Assembly (NCBI RefSeq): GCF_005503355.1
Contig: NZ_SCMK01000016.1
Location: 1 to 64,000, forward strand
Reading direction: 5' to 3'
Source: Sphingomonas sp. 1F27F7B
GTDB taxonomy: Bacteria > Pseudomonadota > Alphaproteobacteria > Sphingomonadales > Sphingomonadaceae
DNA length: 64,000 bases
The notes under the pieces are model-generated. The model was not told where the DNA came from. It worked only from the letters and a program-made list of their open reading frames with translations, and ran no database searches. A program made the position numbers and the translations under genes. The stretch's first letter is position 1. Each line of letters opens with the position of its first letter. Of the stretch, positions 26,184 through 35,374 are shown piece after piece.

Positions 26184-27719
26184 TCAATACGCACGCGCCA
26201 CCAGGATGCGCTCCACCGCGGGCGCACCGGTGAAGATGCAGGTGCCGGTAGCCGGCGCCGCGCCGTTCGGCACGTTGCGGAAGGTTAGCTTCAACGCCTT
26301 CAGCCGCTCGACCACCTTGTCGAGATCGGCGCCGCTCGGCCTGGCCCACTCGACTTCGACCCAGCCGGGGAACTTGCCCGCGCCCTCGAAATAGGCTTCG
26401 AGCCCGGCGAAGTCGGCGACGTTGCGGACGATGTTCGCTTCGGTGCGTGCCTTGGCCTCTGCGAACAGCGCCTTCTGCACCGCTTCGAGCTGGCCGACCG
26501 CATCGGCGAGGAAGGCGTCGCGCGCGACCACGGCCGAATTGAGCTTGCCGTCCTCGCGGTACAGATCGGTGCGGACGGTGACCGAGACATTGCCCCCGGC
26601 CATGTCGCGCCCGCCGACCTCGATAACGAGCGGCGCGCCCTTCTTGATCCAGCCCCAGCGCTTGGTGACTGCCTTGGCCGCGCGCAGGTCGAGCAGCGCG
26701 CGGACCGGTTCGCCGAACGCATATTGCCCGGCCAGCTCCTGCTGCAAGCCCTTGCAATACTCGATCAGCGCGGCGTCCTCGTCGGTGTCGCGCAGCATCG
26801 GCACGATCACGACCTGCCAGGGCGCGATGCGCGGCGGCACGCGGATCCCGTCATCGTCGCCATGCATCATGATCACCCCGCCGATCATCCGCGTCGACAT
26901 GCCCCAGCTGATCGTCTGGGCAAGCTCCTGCTGGCCCTCCGAATTCTGGAACTTGATGTCCTGCGCCGAGGAGAAGGTGGTGCCGAGGAAATGGCTGGTG
27001 CCCGCCTGGAGCGCCTTGCCGTCCTGCATCATCGCCTCGATGCTGTAGGTCGAGACCGCACCGGGGAAGCGCTCATTCTCCGGCTTCTCGCCCGCCACCA
27101 CCGGCATCGCCGCGCAATCCTCGGCGAAGCTGCGATAGATTTCGAGCGCCTTCAGCGTCTCCTCGCGCGCCTGCTCGGCGCTGGCATAGGCCGCATGGCC
27201 CTCCTGCCAGAGGAATTCGCTGGTGCGCAGGAACATGCGCGTGCGCATCTCCCAGCGGACGACGTTCGCCCATTGGTTGATCTGCACCGGCAAGTCGCGC
27301 CACGACTGGACCCAGCGGCTGAACGCGGCGCCGATCACCGTTTCGGACGTCGGCCGCACGATCAGCGGCTCTTCCAGCTTCGCGGACGGATCGGGCATCA
27401 GCCCGCCCTTCCCGTCGGCGATCAGCCGGTGATGGGTGACGACCGCCATCTCCTTGGCGAAACCCTCGACGTGATCGGCCTCCTTCTCGAAATAGGAGAG
27501 CGGGATGAACAGCGGGAAATAGGTGTTGTCGTAACCCGCCGCCTTGATGCGATCGTCGAGCAGGCGCTGGATCCGCTCCCAGATGCCATAGCCCCATGGC
27601 CGGATGACCATGCAGCCGCGCACGCCGCTCTCCTCGGCCATGTCGGCCTCGGTGATGACGGTCTGATACCATTCGGCGAAATTGGCTTCGCGGGTGACGT
27701 TGAGCGCATGCTTGATCAT
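26184..27719 (-). CDS. proS: Prolyl-tRNA synthetase, archaeal/eukaryotic-like type
   Basis: 511-residue class II aminoacyl-tRNA synthetase that charges tRNA-Pro. Motif regions include RPTSETVIGAAFSRWVQSWR and EFLWQEGHAAY. The N-terminus MIKHALNVTREANFAEWYQT, the absence of the large editing insertion, the long C-terminal domain and the terminal Tyr (VARAY) identify the long type-3 form found in archaea, eukaryotes and some bacteria, not the short alphaproteobacterial type. ATG at 27719 is chosen on homology; a start at 27755 would add twelve residues. A 44-bp repeated box lies just upstream. Confidence 0.93.
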   Translation of the reverse strand: MIKHALNVTREANFAEWYQTVITEADMAEESGVRGCMVIRPWGYGIWERIQRLLDDRIKAAGYDNTYFPLFIPLSYFEKEADHVEGFAKEMAVVTHHRLIADGKGGLMPDPSAKLEEPLIVRPTSETVIGAAFSRWVQSWRDLPVQINQWANVVRWEMRTRMFLRTSEFLWQEGHAAYASAEQAREETLKALEIYRSFAEDCAAMPVVAGEKPENERFPGAVSTYSIEAMMQDGKALQAGTSHFLGTTFSSAQDIKFQNSEGQQELAQTISWGMSTRMIGGVIMMHGDDDGIRVPPRIAPWQVVIVPMLRDTDEDAALIEYCKGLQQELAGQYAFGEPVRALLDLRAAKAVTKRWGWIKKGAPLVIEVGGRDMAGGNVSVTVRTDLYREDGKLNSAVVARDAFLADAVGQLEAVQKALFAEAKARTEANIVRNVADFAGLEAYFEGAGKFPGWVEVEWARPSGADLDKVVERLKALKLTFRNVPNGAAPATGTCIFTGAPAVERILVARAY

Positions 27720-27761
27720 GGTTGTGCCTCTAAATGCGTGGCCGGGCCGCCGCAAGCGAGC

Positions 27762-27805
27762 CGATGCGCAACCCGACGGTCGAGCGATTCATTGACTCCG
27801 TTGAC
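27762..27805 (-). repeat. 44-bp upstream box, copy 2
   Basis: In the minus orientation begins GTCAACGGAGTCAATGAATC and ends TTGCGCATCG, 42 nt before the proS start codon. It matches the box at 19255-19298 at 37 of 44 positions by eye, including an uninterrupted GAGTCAATGAATCG. Further upstream both copies also have AATGCAGGA, at different distances. Confidence 0.65.
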
Positions 27806-27924
27806 TCGCCACATGCGTGCGCGAGCGCCCTGCCCGATCCAGGCACCGGCACCGAAAATCCTGCATTGCCAGCACCGGGGTGGTTCGGTCAGGAATTGGG
27901 GCGGACAATTGGGAGGAAGCTGGA

Positions 27925-28584
27925 ATGCGGCGACGGTGGCGGATCGTGGCGATCGCCGTGGTGGTGATCGGACTGGTGGCGATGACGGTCACCCAGCTGC
28001 CGCGTACCGGCCCGCGGAGCCCACTCACCGATCCCGCTTCGGTGGAGCGCGAGCTGCTCGCCGACGAGCCCGGCGGCGCGCTGAGCCGGACGATCAAGCG
28101 GACCTTCCCCGCCGAATTCGAAGCGCTGAAACAGGCAGTCGTCGAGCGCGCGCGGGCAGGCGGCGGGCCACAGGACATCCAGCAGGTGGCCGGCGCGTTC
28201 GTGAGCGAGGCGACGCAGCGTCACCGCGCCGGCCTGGTCCAGGCACCGGGGCCCCGGCTGCGCGCCTATCTGGCCGCGGAGATCGCCCTGGCCGAGAAGC
28301 TGGCCGCGACTTCACCCGAGCGGTGCGCCGCCTATTTCGCCGACCCGGCCGACGATGCCGGCTGGTATGCGCCGGGGCTGCGCGAACTGTATCTCGCGCA
28401 GAATGTCGCGATCTGGGAAGCCGCCGCTGCGGCCCGCGACCACCCGGTCGGCCGAGCGATCGGGCCGGCGGCGGCAAAGCCGGCCGGCTGTGACCAGGGG
28501 CTCGCCGCGCTCAAGGCGGCGGCCGCCCTGCCGGCAGAGGCGTTCGAGCAAACCTATCCGCGCATGCTGGCGGCAGGCGACTGA
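27925..28584 (+). CDS. Membrane-anchored hypothetical protein
   Basis: 219 residues with one N-terminal helix (about residues 6-23, WRIVAIAVVVIGLVAMTV) after a basic start, acting as signal anchor. The rest is helix-rich and hydrophilic, with two Cys (ERCAAYF and AGCDQGL) that may pair in the periplasm. GGGAGGAAG precedes the ATG at 27925. It is divergent from proS. The family is not recognised. Confidence 0.68.
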   Translation: MRRRWRIVAIAVVVIGLVAMTVTQLPRTGPRSPLTDPASVERELLADEPGGALSRTIKRTFPAEFEALKQAVVERARAGGGPQDIQQVAGAFVSEATQRHRAGLVQAPGPRLRAYLAAEIALAEKLAATSPERCAAYFADPADDAGWYAPGLRELYLAQNVAIWEAAAAARDHPVGRAIGPAAAKPAGCDQGLAALKAAAALPAEAFEQTYPRMLAAGD

Positions 28585-28623
28585 GGCTTGCCGCCGGGGC
28601 CCCCGTGCCGCAAAGGCGCCGGG

Positions 28624-29532
28624 GTGCAGGGCGATCACATATTGAAGGGCATCTTGCTGCGCCTGTTCGCAGTTGCCTGCCTCGCGACCATGTCGGCGCT
28701 GATCAAGCTGGCCGAGATGCGCGGCGCCGGGCTGGTGGAGACGATGTTCCACCGCCAACTCTGGGCCGTGCCGCTGGTGACCGCCTGGGTCGCGGCCGGG
28801 CCGGGCGGCCTTGGCTCGGTCCGCACGCAGCGCTTCGGCGCGCATGTCTCGCGCACCGCGGTGGGGCTGACCGGCATGGTCTTCACTTTCGGCGCGGTGC
28901 TGCTGCTGCCGCTGGCCGAGGCGGTGACTTTCCAGTTCACCGTGCCGATCTTCGCGACGATCCTGGGCGCGGTGCTGCTCAAGGAGCCGACCGGCCGGCA
29001 TCGCTGGGGCGCGGTGATCGCGGGCTTCGCCGGCGTGCTGATCGTCGCGCAGCCGGGGAGCGCGCACATCCCGGCGTTCGGGGCGATGGTGGGCCTGCTC
29101 GCCGCGCTGTTCGTGGCGATCGTCGCGATCCTGTTGCGGCAGATCGGCAAGACCGAGGCGACGGGAACGACGGTGTTCTGGTTCTCGGTCCTGTCCGTGC
29201 CGGTGCTGGCGATCCCCTATGCATTCCAGCTCAAGGCGCATGACCCGGCCACCTGGGCGATCCTGATCGGCATCGGGCTGATCGGCGGCGTCGGCCAGCT
29301 GGCGCTGACCGGATCGGTGAAGCACGCGCCAGTGAGCGCAGTGGTGCCGATGGACTATTCGAGCCTGATCTGGGGCACGCTCTATGGCTGGGCGATCTTC
29401 GGCATGTGGCCCAGCGCCTGGACCTGGCTCGGCGCGCCGGTGATCATCGCCAGCGGGCTGTACATCGTGTGGCGCGAGCGCAAGCGCGGCCTGGGTCCCG
29501 CGGCCACCAGCGCGGAGATGGAGCCGGTGTAG
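28624..29532 (+). CDS. DMT-superfamily transporter (EamA family)
   Basis: About 302 residues with ten hydrophobic segments arranged as two EamA repeats, the first near ILKGILLRLFAVACLATMSA and the second beginning around GLLAALFVAIVAILLRQIG. PLAEAVTFQFTVPIFATILG is typical of the drug/metabolite transporter fold. Start is uncertain: GTG at 28624 is used, TTG at 28642 is possible. Transport of a metabolite across the inner membrane is expected; the substrate is unknown. Confidence 0.83.
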   Translation: MQGDHILKGILLRLFAVACLATMSALIKLAEMRGAGLVETMFHRQLWAVPLVTAWVAAGPGGLGSVRTQRFGAHVSRTAVGLTGMVFTFGAVLLLPLAEAVTFQFTVPIFATILGAVLLKEPTGRHRWGAVIAGFAGVLIVAQPGSAHIPAFGAMVGLLAALFVAIVAILLRQIGKTEATGTTVFWFSVLSVPVLAIPYAFQLKAHDPATWAILIGIGLIGGVGQLALTGSVKHAPVSAVVPMDYSSLIWGTLYGWAIFGMWPSAWTWLGAPVIIASGLYIVWRERKRGLGPAATSAEMEPV

Positions 29533-29685
29533 ATTCCGCTCCCCGGAAAGGAGAGGGGCGCTGGGATGAGGACGCAAGCCAGTATCCGATTTCTCCTCAT
29601 CACCCCGGCTCAAGGCCAGGGTGACGCGGGAAGAATATGAGCCCCCGGCCTAGGGTCAAACCTTGATCAAGACCTTGATTCATTT

Positions 29686-29822
29686 CGTCATCCCCGCGCA
29701 GGCGAGGATCCAGGGCCAAGGGAGGATTGCGCGCGGCCAAGCCCTGCACTCTCCGGGGAGCGCTCGCGTGATGGCATCGATATCCTGCGCTACCCTGGAT
29801 CCCCGCCTGCGCGGGGATGACG
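29686..29822 (-). repeat. 137-bp repeat with palindromic ends (copy 2, inverted)
   Basis: Left end CGTCATCCCCGCGCAGGCGA, right end closing with GCGCGGGGATGACG. Read on the minus strand, the interior gives CAGGGTAGCGCAGGATATCG and CACGCGAGCGCTCCCCGGAG, parallel to copies 1 and 3. So the element sits here in reverse. It is in the gap between two genes and codes for nothing. Confidence 0.8.
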
Positions 29823-29846
29823 GGGTTTGCTGATTGAGGCGCGACC

Positions 29847-30428
29847 TCAGCCGCGCCGATACACCAGCATCAGATTGTTCGCCGGCATCTCGACCAGACG
29901 TTCGAGCGCCAGCCCATGCGGCGCGGCGGCCGCGCTCACGGCTTCCACGAAGCGCAGCCCGAAGCGCGCGTCCTTCTCCTTGAGCCACAGCTCGAACGCC
30001 TCGTTCGACGGCGCCGTCTCCACCCCTTCGCGGCGATAGGGGCCATAGAGGATCAGTGGCGCGCCCGGAGCCAGCACCCTGCCCGCCCCGGCGAGCAGCC
30101 CGAGCGTCGCTTCCCAGGGGCTGATATGGACCATGTTGACGCACAGGATCGCATCCGCCGCCGGAAAGCCGCCCATCGCCGCATCGATCGCCAGCGGCGG
30201 CCGGACATTGGCCAGCCCCGCGCACCAGTCCGCGATCGAGGCCAGTGCTTGCGCATCGGGATCGCTCGGCTGCCAGGCAAGGCCGGGAAAGCGGGCGGCG
30301 AAATAGGCGCAATGCTCGCCGCTGCCGCTCGCGACCTCGAGCACCAGACCGGAAACGGGCAGTTCCTCCGCCAGCACCGCCGCGATCGGATCGCGGTTCC
30401 GCTCGGTGGCGGGGGCGTGGCGCCTCAC
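29847..30428 (-). CDS. DUF938-family SAM-dependent methyltransferase-like protein
   Basis: 193-residue Rossmann-fold protein. The family start RRHAPATERNRDPI is present directly after a GTG at 30428. Motif I of methyltransferases is VLEVASGSGEHCAYFAARFP, and the middle has DAILCVNMVHISPW. GTG overlaps the stop of the upstream membrane protein (GTGA), which supports this start. The methyl acceptor is not known for the family. Confidence 0.85.
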   Translation of the reverse strand: MRRHAPATERNRDPIAAVLAEELPVSGLVLEVASGSGEHCAYFAARFPGLAWQPSDPDAQALASIADWCAGLANVRPPLAIDAAMGGFPAADAILCVNMVHISPWEATLGLLAGAGRVLAPGAPLILYGPYRREGVETAPSNEAFELWLKEKDARFGLRFVEAVSAAAAPHGLALERLVEMPANNLMLVYRRG

Positions 30429-30943
30429 GCCGCGCGCGCCTGCCCGAGCAGGCGGCGGGCGCGCAGGAACATCTCCACGCGCTGCAGCGTCAGCATGCCG
30501 AGCGCGAAGGCGATCAGCACGTCGGTCATCGCCATCACGTCGAAATGCATGCCGGGAATGCCCAGCGCATCGGCGTTCCGGGCGAGCGAGCGGATCAGGA
30601 CGAGCGCGAGGATGAACGCCATCGCGGCCAGCGAGCCGCGTTGCGAGATCTCGTGCGTCTCCGGATTCACCGTGATCTGCATCATCCGGCCGCGCTGCCA
30701 GCCCAGCGCCGCGCCAGCGAGCAGCGCAGCGGTGGCAATCGCCCAGGTCATCGGCGCGGGCGGGATGTTCCAGAAAGTGAAGGCCGTGATCGCCAGATAG
30801 AGGGCCGGCACGATCCACAGCCGCTCGATGCGCAGCGGCCGTTCGCGGGTGAGGCGGCGAAAGCGCAGCGCCAGCACGACGAGGATGATCGCGATCGGGA
30901 TCAGCTGGTAGAGCGGATTGGGATGGATGGGCTGTGCGTGCAT
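30425..30943 (-). CDS. Polytopic membrane protein (DUF1453/CcdC-like)
   Basis: 172 residues with five hydrophobic helices: opening LYQLIPIAIILVVLALRFRR, then LWIVPALYLAITAF and further spans. The Arg-rich loop after the first helix and the ITVNPETHEISQRGS loop fit the CcdC-type DUF1453 group, with moderate confidence. ATG at 30943 is preceded by GGGGGT; an ATG at 30991 would add a non-hydrophobic leader. It is coupled to the methyltransferase-like gene and divergent from the isoprenylcysteine methyltransferase-like gene. Confidence 0.65.
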   Translation of the reverse strand: MHAQPIHPNPLYQLIPIAIILVVLALRFRRLTRERPLRIERLWIVPALYLAITAFTFWNIPPAPMTWAIATAALLAGAALGWQRGRMMQITVNPETHEISQRGSLAAMAFILALVLIRSLARNADALGIPGMHFDVMAMTDVLIAFALGMLTLQRVEMFLRARRLLGQARAA

Positions 30944-31075
30944 CGATGGGACCCCCGGGAAACTTGCAAGTGACGTATACAAGTAATACACTATCTATGC
31001 CAGCCGAACTGGTTGGCAAAGGCAAGAGGATTGCGCATGCGGCCACGCCGGTCCATCAGGGCGCCCGGAGGGTTC

Positions 31076-31549
31076 ATGGACGTCGATCACGATAGCGCGG
31101 GGGTGAAGTTCGCGCCGCCGGCCGCCTTTGTCGGCACGCTGGTGGTGGGGCTGGCGCTGGGCAAGCTGCTGGGCAGCCCCGGCCTGCCGCTCAACCATGC
31201 GACCGAGCGCGGCCTGGGCTCGCTGGCGACGCTGCTCGGCGTGGGAATCATGCTTTCCGCAGTGGGGCTGTTCCGGGCAGCGGGCACCGATCCCAAGCCG
31301 TGGAAGCGCTCGACCGCGCTCGTCACCGAGGGCGTCTATCGCTGGTCGCGCAACCCGATGTATTTCGGCATGGCGCTGGCCTATGCGGGCGTGTCGATCT
31401 GGATGAACAGCCTGGTCGCCCTGCTCCTGCTCATCCCGCTGATCATCGTGATCCAGCGCGAAGTGATCGAGCGCGAGGAAAGCTATCTCGCCGGCAAGTT
31501 CGGCGCGCGCTATCTCAGCTACAAGTCGGCGGTCCGCCGCTGGATCTGA
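31076..31549 (+). CDS. Isoprenylcysteine carboxyl methyltransferase-like membrane protein
   Basis: 157 residues, four hydrophobic segments. The family core is EGVYRWSRNPMYFGMALAY, followed by the C-terminal ESYLAGKFGARYLSYKSAVR motif with the Glu-Glu-X-X-L and Tyr-Lys elements that bind SAM in ICMT/phospholipid methyltransferases. GGAGGG lies 6-7 nt before the ATG at 31076. Bacterial members methylate lipids or small molecules; the substrate is unknown. Confidence 0.83.
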   Translation: MDVDHDSAGVKFAPPAAFVGTLVVGLALGKLLGSPGLPLNHATERGLGSLATLLGVGIMLSAVGLFRAAGTDPKPWKRSTALVTEGVYRWSRNPMYFGMALAYAGVSIWMNSLVALLLLIPLIIVIQREVIEREESYLAGKFGARYLSYKSAVRRWI

Positions 31550-31587
31550 GCGCCGCGGCCCTCCGGCTCAGCGCTCAGGCCCGCCAC

Positions 31588-31932
31588 TCAGGGCCGCCGC
31601 GGAAAATCGCCGCGCACCGCGATGCAGTAACGCAGATATTTGTCGTTGTCGGTCGCCACGGCAGGAAGGGCCTTGCGCAGATCGGGCAGCGCGAAGTTCG
31701 TCCTGCCGTCGCCGCCATAGCTGTTGCCGAGCAGCATGAAGAGCACTTCATTGCCGCGCACCGGCAGGATCCGGCCATCGGCATCGACCCAGCCATCGGG
31801 GCAGTAGCGGACCGGAAAGAGCATGATCTCGCCGACCAGGGGATCGTTGCTCGCATAAGCCGGCATCGGCGCGAAAGGCGTGGCGGTGGCGGTGGCGGTG
31901 GCGATGGCGGCGGCGAGCAGCGCGGTCTTCAT
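31588..31932 (-). CDS. Exported tail-collar-domain protein
   Basis: 114 residues: a signal peptide (about residues 1-27, cleaved near AYA) and a short phage-tail-collar-like domain with GEIMLFPVRYCPDGWVDADG, GNEVLFMLLGNSYGGDGRTN and FALPDLRKALP. Collar domains normally cap phage tail fibres; chromosomal single-domain versions of the MdpB group occur in many bacteria. Two Cys may form a disulfide. The signal peptide contains an Ala-Thr repeat encoded by four GTGGCG hexamers (plus strand, 31880-31903). No other phage gene is near. Confidence 0.75.
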   Translation of the reverse strand: MKTALLAAAIATATATATPFAPMPAYASNDPLVGEIMLFPVRYCPDGWVDADGRILPVRGNEVLFMLLGNSYGGDGRTNFALPDLRKALPAVATDNDKYLRYCIAVRGDFPRRP

Positions 31933-32103
31933 GTCGGATCCCCCTTTGTCGATTCCGGCGCGCTCTGCCCGGCGGCATCCGACGGGGCAAACCGCATTTG
32001 AACGGTTCCGGGGCTATCGGCGCCGGGCGACCGAGCAACTGCGCCCGCACCGCAGCGCGTGCCAGGGGCGGCCCTCAGGATGGCGAACTCATATTCCCTC
32101 AAT

Positions 32104-32239
32104 CGTCATCCCCGCGCAGACGGGGATCCAGGGTAGTGCGGAATATCGGCGCCATCACGCGAACGCCGTCCGGAAAGGGCAGAACCCGCCACCCTCGCCC
32201 CACGCTTGGCCCTGGATCTCCGCCTGCGCGGGGATGACG
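32104..32239 (+). repeat. 136-bp repeat with palindromic ends (copy 3)
   Basis: Left end CGTCATCCCCGCGCAGACGG, right end CCTGCGCGGGGATGACG. The interior has CAGGGTAG, AATATCGGCGCCATCACGCG and ACGCCGTCCGG, closely following copy 1 at 17856-17991 in the same orientation. It lies between the gcv operon end and the collar-protein gene. Confidence 0.8.
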
Positions 32240-32249
32240 GCAGGGAATG

Positions 32250-32271
32250 CCCCTCCCCTTCCAGGGAGGGG
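32250..32271. terminator. CCCCTCCC hairpin after gcvPB
   Basis: CCCCTCCC at 32250-32257 pairs with GGGAGGGG at 32264-32271 across a 6-nt loop, 13 nt beyond the gcvPB stop on its 3' side. It is probably the transcript-end structure of the glycine cleavage operon. There is no U-run. Confidence 0.5.
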
Positions 32272-32283
32272 AACTTGGCGAAC

Positions 32284-33858
32284 CTACTCCGCCGCTTCGG
32301 CCTTGGCCGGCGCCTTCCACGCCAGCACCGGCTTGCGCGCGGCGAGCGTCTCGTCGAGGCGGCGGCGCGGCGCGAAGTGCGGCGCGGTGCGGATCGTCGG
32401 ATCGCCGTTCTTCGCGCGGGCGGCCACGCTGCGGAACGCGCCGATGAACTGGTCGAGCGTCGCCTTGCTCTCGGTCTCGGTCGGCTCCACCAGCATCGCG
32501 CCATGGACGACAAGCGGGAAATAGACCGTCATCGGGTGGTAGCCCTCGTCGATCAGCCCCTTGGCGATGTCGATCGTCGACAGGCCCTCGGGCAGGCCCC
32601 TGTCGCTGAAGATCGCCTCGTGCATGCACGGCCCGAACTTGGCGAAGGGCGCGTCGAGCACGTCCTCCATCGAGCGCAGGATATAATTGGCGTTGAGCAC
32701 CGAATCCTCGGCGACCTGGCGCAGGCCGTCGGCGCCGTGGCTGAGGATATAGGTGAGCGCGCGGGTGAACATGCCCATCTGGCCGTTGAAGGCGGTCATG
32801 CGCCCGAAGGTACCGGCATGATGCTCGCCCGCGGTCTCTTCCTCGACCAGATGGAACTTGTCGCCCTGCTTCTCGACGAACGGCAGCGGCGCATAGGGCG
32901 CCAGCGCCGCCGACAGCACGACCGGGCCCGAGCCCGGGCCGCCGCCGCCATGCGGAGTCGAGAAGGTCTTGTGCAAGTTGATGTGCATCGCATCGACGCC
33001 GAGATCGCCCGGGCGCACCCGGCCGACGATCGCGTTGAAATTCGCGCCGTCGCAATAGACGTAACCGCCCGCCGCGTGCACCGCGTCCGAGATCGCCTTC
33101 ATGTCGCGCTCGAACAGGCCGCAGGTGTTGGGATTGGTGATCATCACCCCGGCGATGTCCGGCCCCAGCCGCGCCTTGAGCGCCTCCAGGTCGACGCGGC
33201 CGTCCTCGGTGGCAGGAATGTCCTCGACCGAAAAGCCGGCAAAGGCGGCGGTGGCCGGGTTGGTGCCGTGCGCGCTGGTCGGCACGAGCAGGATCTTGCG
33301 GTCCTGCTGGCCCTGCGCATCGAGCGCCGAACGAATCGCGAGGATGCCGCACAGCTCGCCATGCGCGCCGGCCTTGGGGCTCATCGCCACGGCCTGCATG
33401 CCGGTGAGCGTGATCAGCCAGTGGGCGAGCTGGTCGATCACCTCAAGCGCGCCCTGCACCGTGTCTACGGGCGCGAGCGGGTGGATGTCGGCGAAGCCCG
33501 GCAGGCGCGCCATCCGCTCGTTGAGGCGCGGATTGTGCTTCATCGTGCACGAGCCGAGCGGGAACAGGCCCAGGTCGATCGCATAGTTCTGACGGCTGAG
33601 GCGCGTATAGTGGCGCACCGTCTCCGGCTCGGACAGGCCGGGCAGACCGATCTCGCCCGAACGCTCGAGCCCGCCGAGACGCGAGGTCCCCCGGGGCGCT
33701 TCGCCGAAATCGACGCCGGTAGTCTCGGACGAGCCGATCTCGAAGATGAGCGGCTCCTCGAGCATCAGCGCGCGGTTGCCGGTGAAGGTCGAAAGATCGC
33801 CGGCCTCGCCCGCTTCCGGAGTGGTGGGGCGCCAGCCGGACTGGTTGATCGTGCTCAT
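32284..33858 (-). CDS. gcvPB: Glycine dehydrogenase (decarboxylating) subunit 2
   Basis: 524-residue PLP-binding subunit of the two-subunit P-protein. It decarboxylates glycine and passes the aminomethyl group to lipoyl-GcvH. The PLP lysine lies in [35 protein letters not shown] and [11 protein letters not shown] are strongly conserved family blocks. The start ATG at 33858 overlaps the gcvPA stop (the two genes share bases 33855-33858), so subunits are coupled. The C-terminal tail is Ala/Lys/Glu-rich and species-specific. Confidence 0.95.
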   Translation of the reverse strand: MSTINQSGWRPTTPEAGEAGDLSTFTGNRALMLEEPLIFEIGSSETTGVDFGEAPRGTSRLGGLERSGEIGLPGLSEPETVRHYTRLSRQNYAIDLGLFPLGSCTMKHNPRLNERMARLPGFADIHPLAPVDTVQGALEVIDQLAHWLITLTGMQAVAMSPKAGAHGELCGILAIRSALDAQGQQDRKILLVPTSAHGTNPATAAFAGFSVEDIPATEDGRVDLEALKARLGPDIAGVMITNPNTCGLFERDMKAISDAVHAAGGYVYCDGANFNAIVGRVRPGDLGVDAMHINLHKTFSTPHGGGGPGSGPVVLSAALAPYAPLPFVEKQGDKFHLVEEETAGEHHAGTFGRMTAFNGQMGMFTRALTYILSHGADGLRQVAEDSVLNANYILRSMEDVLDAPFAKFGPCMHEAIFSDRGLPEGLSTIDIAKGLIDEGYHPMTVYFPLVVHGAMLVEPTETESKATLDQFIGAFRSVAARAKNGDPTIRTAPHFAPRRRLDETLAARKPVLAWKAPAKAEAAE

Positions 33859-35213
33859 GCCAGCACCTCCTGAAGCGCGGAGGCAAGCGTCTCGACGTCC
33901 TCCTGGGTGGTGGTTTCGGTGACCGCGACGATCAGGCCATTGGCCAGATCCTCGGCGCCTGGATAGAGGCGGCCGAGCGACACGCCGGCAAGGATGCCCT
34001 TGTCGGCGAGCTGGCGCACGACCGGGCGGGCTTCCTTCGACAGCTTCAGCGTGAACTCGTTGAAGAATGTCGGAGTGACCAGCTCGACGCCCGGCACCTG
34101 GGCCAGGCGATCGGCTGCGGCGGAAGCGCCGGCATGGTTGATCGCGGCGAGCTGGCGCAGACCCTTCTCGCCGAGCAGGGTCATGTGCACCGACATGGCG
34201 AGCGCGCAGAGCACCGAGCTGGTGCAGATGTTGGAAGTCGCCTTCTCGCGGCGGATATGCTGCTCGCGGGTGCTGAGCGTCAGCACATAGCCGCGCTTGC
34301 CCTCGGCATCGACGGTCTCGCCGCAAAGGCGCCCCGGCATCTGGCGGACCAGCTTCTCCGAACAGGCGAACAGGCCGACATAGGGCCCGCCGAACTGCAG
34401 GCCGACGCCGAGCGACTGGCCTTCGCCCACCACGATGTCCGCGCCCATCTCGCCCGGCGCCTTGATCGCGCCGAGCGCGACGGGCTCCGTCACCACGGCG
34501 ACGAGCAGCGCCTTCTTCGCATGCGCGGCCTCGGCGAGCTTGGAGAGGTCGGCGATGCGGCCGAGAATGTCGGGATACTGGACCACGACGCAGCTGGTGT
34601 CGTCGTCGATCCGGGCGATCAGGTCATCGGTGTCCGGGGTCGGCGACAGCGTCGGCAGCGCGGTGACGAGCTGGTCGCCGGTGAACTTGGCCATGGTCTC
34701 GGCGACCGAGACATAATGCGGGTGCAGGCCGCCCGAGAGGATCGCCTTGCCGCGCTTGGTGACGCGGCGGGCCATGGTGATCGCTTCCCAGCACGCCGTC
34801 GAGCCGTCGTACATCGAAGCATTCGCCACGTCGCAGCCGAGCAGCCGCGCGATCTGCGACTGGAACTCGAACATCATCTGCAGCGTGCCCTGCGCGATTT
34901 CCGGCTGATAGGGCGTGTAGGCGGTGAGGAACTCGCCGCGCTGGATGATATGATCGACGCTCGCCGGCACGTGATGGCGATAGGCGCCGGCGCCGAGGAA
35001 GAAGGGCGCCGCCCCCGCCGCCAGGTTCTTCGCCGCCAGCCTGGTCATGTGGCGTTCGACGGCAAGTTCGCTGGCATGCATCGGCAAGCCGGCGATCGGG
35101 CCGTCGAGCACCGCGCTGGCGGGCACATCGGCGAAGAGGTCGTCGATCGACCTGGCGCCGACGACGCCGAGCATCGCCTCGCGATCGGGCTGGGTAAGGG
35201 GCAGGTAGCGCAT
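33855..35213 (-). CDS. gcvPA: Glycine dehydrogenase (decarboxylating) subunit 1
   Basis: 452-residue partner subunit of the split P-protein, structurally related to subunit 2 but without the PLP lysine. [20 protein letters not shown] is the usual start. [40 protein letters not shown] and [15 protein letters not shown] are the family blocks. An inverted-repeat element of about 140 bp separates it from gcvH, so ribosomes must re-initiate here; GAGTTGA upstream of the ATG is a weak ribosome-binding site. Confidence 0.95.
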   Translation of the reverse strand: MRYLPLTQPDREAMLGVVGARSIDDLFADVPASAVLDGPIAGLPMHASELAVERHMTRLAAKNLAAGAAPFFLGAGAYRHHVPASVDHIIQRGEFLTAYTPYQPEIAQGTLQMMFEFQSQIARLLGCDVANASMYDGSTACWEAITMARRVTKRGKAILSGGLHPHYVSVAETMAKFTGDQLVTALPTLSPTPDTDDLIARIDDDTSCVVVQYPDILGRIADLSKLAEAAHAKKALLVAVVTEPVALGAIKAPGEMGADIVVGEGQSLGVGLQFGGPYVGLFACSEKLVRQMPGRLCGETVDAEGKRGYVLTLSTREQHIRREKATSNICTSSVLCALAMSVHMTLLGEKGLRQLAAINHAGASAAADRLAQVPGVELVTPTFFNEFTLKLSKEARPVVRQLADKGILAGVSLGRLYPGAEDLANGLIVAVTETTTQEDVETLASALQEVLA

Positions 35214-35227
35214 TCAACTCTTCTCCA

Positions 35228-35367
35228 CCCCTCCCTGCAAGGGAGGGGCAAGGGGTGGGTTGGCGGCGACGGAGGCTCGATGCCTCCGGCGTCGCTATCT
35301 CGGGAGGTGGCAGGAGACGCTCGCTGCGCTCGCAACCCACCCCCGCCCCCTCCCTTGCAGGGAGGGG
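35228..35367. mobile_element. Miniature inverted-repeat element inside the gcv operon
   Basis: About 140 bp bounded by 35-bp inverted repeats: the left arm starts CCCCTCCCTGCAAGGGAGGG (35228) and extends to GGTGGGTTG (35262). The right arm is its reverse complement (35333-35367) with two mismatches. The interior has a further inverted pair, GCGACGGAGGC with GCCTCCGGCGTCGC. It has no open frame. It fills most of the gap between gcvH and gcvPA. The call as mobile is inference from structure; no target-site duplication was verified. Confidence 0.65.
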
Positions 35368-35374
35368 AGTATCG

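Noticed and set aside
31588..31932. Prophage remnant suggested by the tail-collar domain
   Set aside because: No integrase, capsid, lysis or other tail gene within reach, and the protein has a Sec signal peptide, which fits a chromosomal stand-alone collar protein.
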